Source of the DNA: Azonexaceae bacterium
GTDB lineage: Bacteria > Pseudomonadota > Gammaproteobacteria > Burkholderiales > Rhodocyclaceae
Direction: 5' to 3'
Assembly: GCA_009469665.1 (NCBI GenBank)
Contig: SSTB01000024.1
Span: forward strand, 1-13,474
Length of the DNA stretch: 13,474 nucleotides
The position numbers were made by a program, and so were the translations under genes. The notes beneath the pieces are model-generated. The model saw nothing but the letters and a program-made list of their open reading frames with translations. It searched no databases and had not been told where the DNA came from. Shown here piece by piece: positions 12,807 to 13,474 of the stretch (positions are counted from its first letter, which is position 1; each line of letters opens with the position of its first letter).

Positions 12807-13474
12807 ATGACCCCCGCGCACGACGTTGAATTCAACGAATACTGGCTAAGACCCCTGCTGGACCTCGCCGAGAACGGCCCTTCGCCCGAAGTGCAACTTG
12901 CGGCAATGGCGGCGGCCGCTCGTTTCCCGCTCGGCCTTGCCGGATGGCGGACGATAAGCTGCTCTGCCTGGTATGTGATCGGGAGTCAGCCCCCGGGTTC
13001 GCGAGTGCGCCGCCAGGCACTCGCACTCGCGGTCCGCATCCCGTTGCGCTCGGTGCGCGACGAATTGCGCCAAATGGCGGGTGACCCGAAGGACGCAGAC
13101 CGCGACGAAATCATCGACGCACTGGAGTCCGTGGGCGATCTTTCGCGTAGCCAGGAGCTCCTGGCGCGTGCCCGCAACGGCGACCCCGAACTTTGGCGAC
13201 GACTGGCGCTCGCTCCTCTGGAAACCAGCTCGCTCACGCCGGACGCGCTTGTGCGGCAGGCCCACGGCCTGGACCCCGATGCCCGATTCTGGCTGGCGCT
13301 GGCTTTAGGCCGTCTTGGCCGTTTCGACGCGCTCGAAGAGGCTTTTGCGCCCGGTGCGTCGGTGCCGGCGCTGTTCTGGGGGAGCCCGTGGGGGGCCTAT
13401 GAGCGGATCGCAGCGATTCGCCCCATTCCAGAGCGGCTGCACAGCACGCTGCTGACGATGCTCGGCCGCCTCAA
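12807..13474 (+). CDS. Hypothetical helical repeat-like protein, cut by the window end
   Basis: An open frame from ATG 12807 runs 222 codons to the last base without a stop, so the gene is 3' partial. The sequence (MTPAHDVEFNEYWLRPLLDLAENG...) is Ala/Leu/Arg-rich and predicted helical throughout, with segments such as EVQLAAMAAAARFPLGLAG, RRQALALAVRIPL, WRRLALAPLE and ARFWLALALGRLGRFDALEEAF spaced like HEAT- or TPR-type alpha-alpha repeats. No signal peptide or membrane span. The start has only a weak purine-rich site (GGCGAGAG). It lies 24 bp after the patatin stop and is probably co-transcribed with it. Function unknown; a scaffold or sensor partner for the lipase would fit but is inference. 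Confidence 0.65.
   Translation, partial: MTPAHDVEFNEYWLRPLLDLAENGPSPEVQLAAMAAAARFPLGLAGWRTISCSAWYVIGSQPPGSRVRRQALALAVRIPLRSVRDELRQMAGDPKDADRDEIIDALESVGDLSRSQELLARARNGDPELWRRLALAPLETSSLTPDALVRQAHGLDPDARFWLALALGRLGRFDALEEAFAPGASVPALFWGSPWGAYERIAAIRPIPERLHSTLLTMLGRL

Noticed and set aside
11769..13474. CBASS system with a CapV-type patatin
   Set aside because: No cyclic-nucleotide synthase (CD-NTase) or cap gene is recognisable; the neighbour is helical and lacks a nucleotidyltransferase motif in the visible part.
1..13474. Insertion sequences, integrases, tRNA or CRISPR arrays
   Set aside because: I looked for transposase or integrase motifs, terminal repeats, tRNA-like cloverleaf segments and regularly spaced repeats and found none that I could support.

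Overview
The window looks like part of a plasmid, or a plasmid-derived accessory region, from a moderately GC-rich Pseudomonadota (beta- or gammaproteobacterial style). The reasons are a Rep_3-type replication initiator with a long non-coding region upstream, two KfrA-like plasmid DNA-binding proteins, a secreted SNase-type nuclease of the kind often carried by broad-host-range plasmids, and a run of uncharacterised accessory genes. No rRNA, tRNA, transposase, integrase or CRISPR array is visible. The host genus cannot be named from the sequence alone.

Layout. (1) 26-670, minus: secreted DUF4124 + SNase nuclease. (2) 892-1494, plus, and 1461-2411, minus: two KfrA-like proteins that converge and overlap by 34 bp. 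The first has a near-palindrome over its promoter and a run of nine G inside its HTH region; the second has CGTTA tandem repeats upstream. (3) 2489-3994, minus: replication initiator, apparently in an operon with the second KfrA-like gene. (4) 3995-4578: about 580 bp of non-coding DNA with four copies of the heptamer CATAGAC/GTCTATG, a terminator-like hairpin with a T8 run, and a G/T tract that switches abruptly to an A/C tract; this is the best candidate for the replication origin and rep control. (5) 4579-5064 (stop ends 5067), plus: small unknown protein, probably leaderless. (6) 9501 down to 5039, minus: an apparent five-gene operon (small membrane protein, secreted Cys-rich protein, 331-aa unknown protein, RecG-like helicase, membrane-anchored Mrr-like protein whose catalytic Lys is replaced by Asn). 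(7) 9671-11012, plus: membrane M48 metalloprotease followed after 1 bp by a secreted protein, then 11040-11516, a protein made of three CX4CX18CX3C zinc-ribbon-like modules. (8) 11769 to the end, plus: patatin-like lipase and a large alpha-rich open frame cut by the window edge.

How the parts may fit together. Regions 2-4 form a replication and partition/stability control unit. The minus-strand operon 9501-5039 is the most interesting unassigned unit: a branched-DNA helicase, a candidate nucleic-acid-binding partner and a membrane-anchored nuclease-fold protein, preceded by two small envelope proteins. It could serve plasmid DNA processing, conjugation-related functions or defence; the sequence does not decide. 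Several genes (4579, 9671, possibly 892) have a -10-like box 6-8 nt before the start codon and no Shine-Dalgarno, suggesting leaderless mRNAs as a recurrent feature. The patatin pair may be a separate cargo module.
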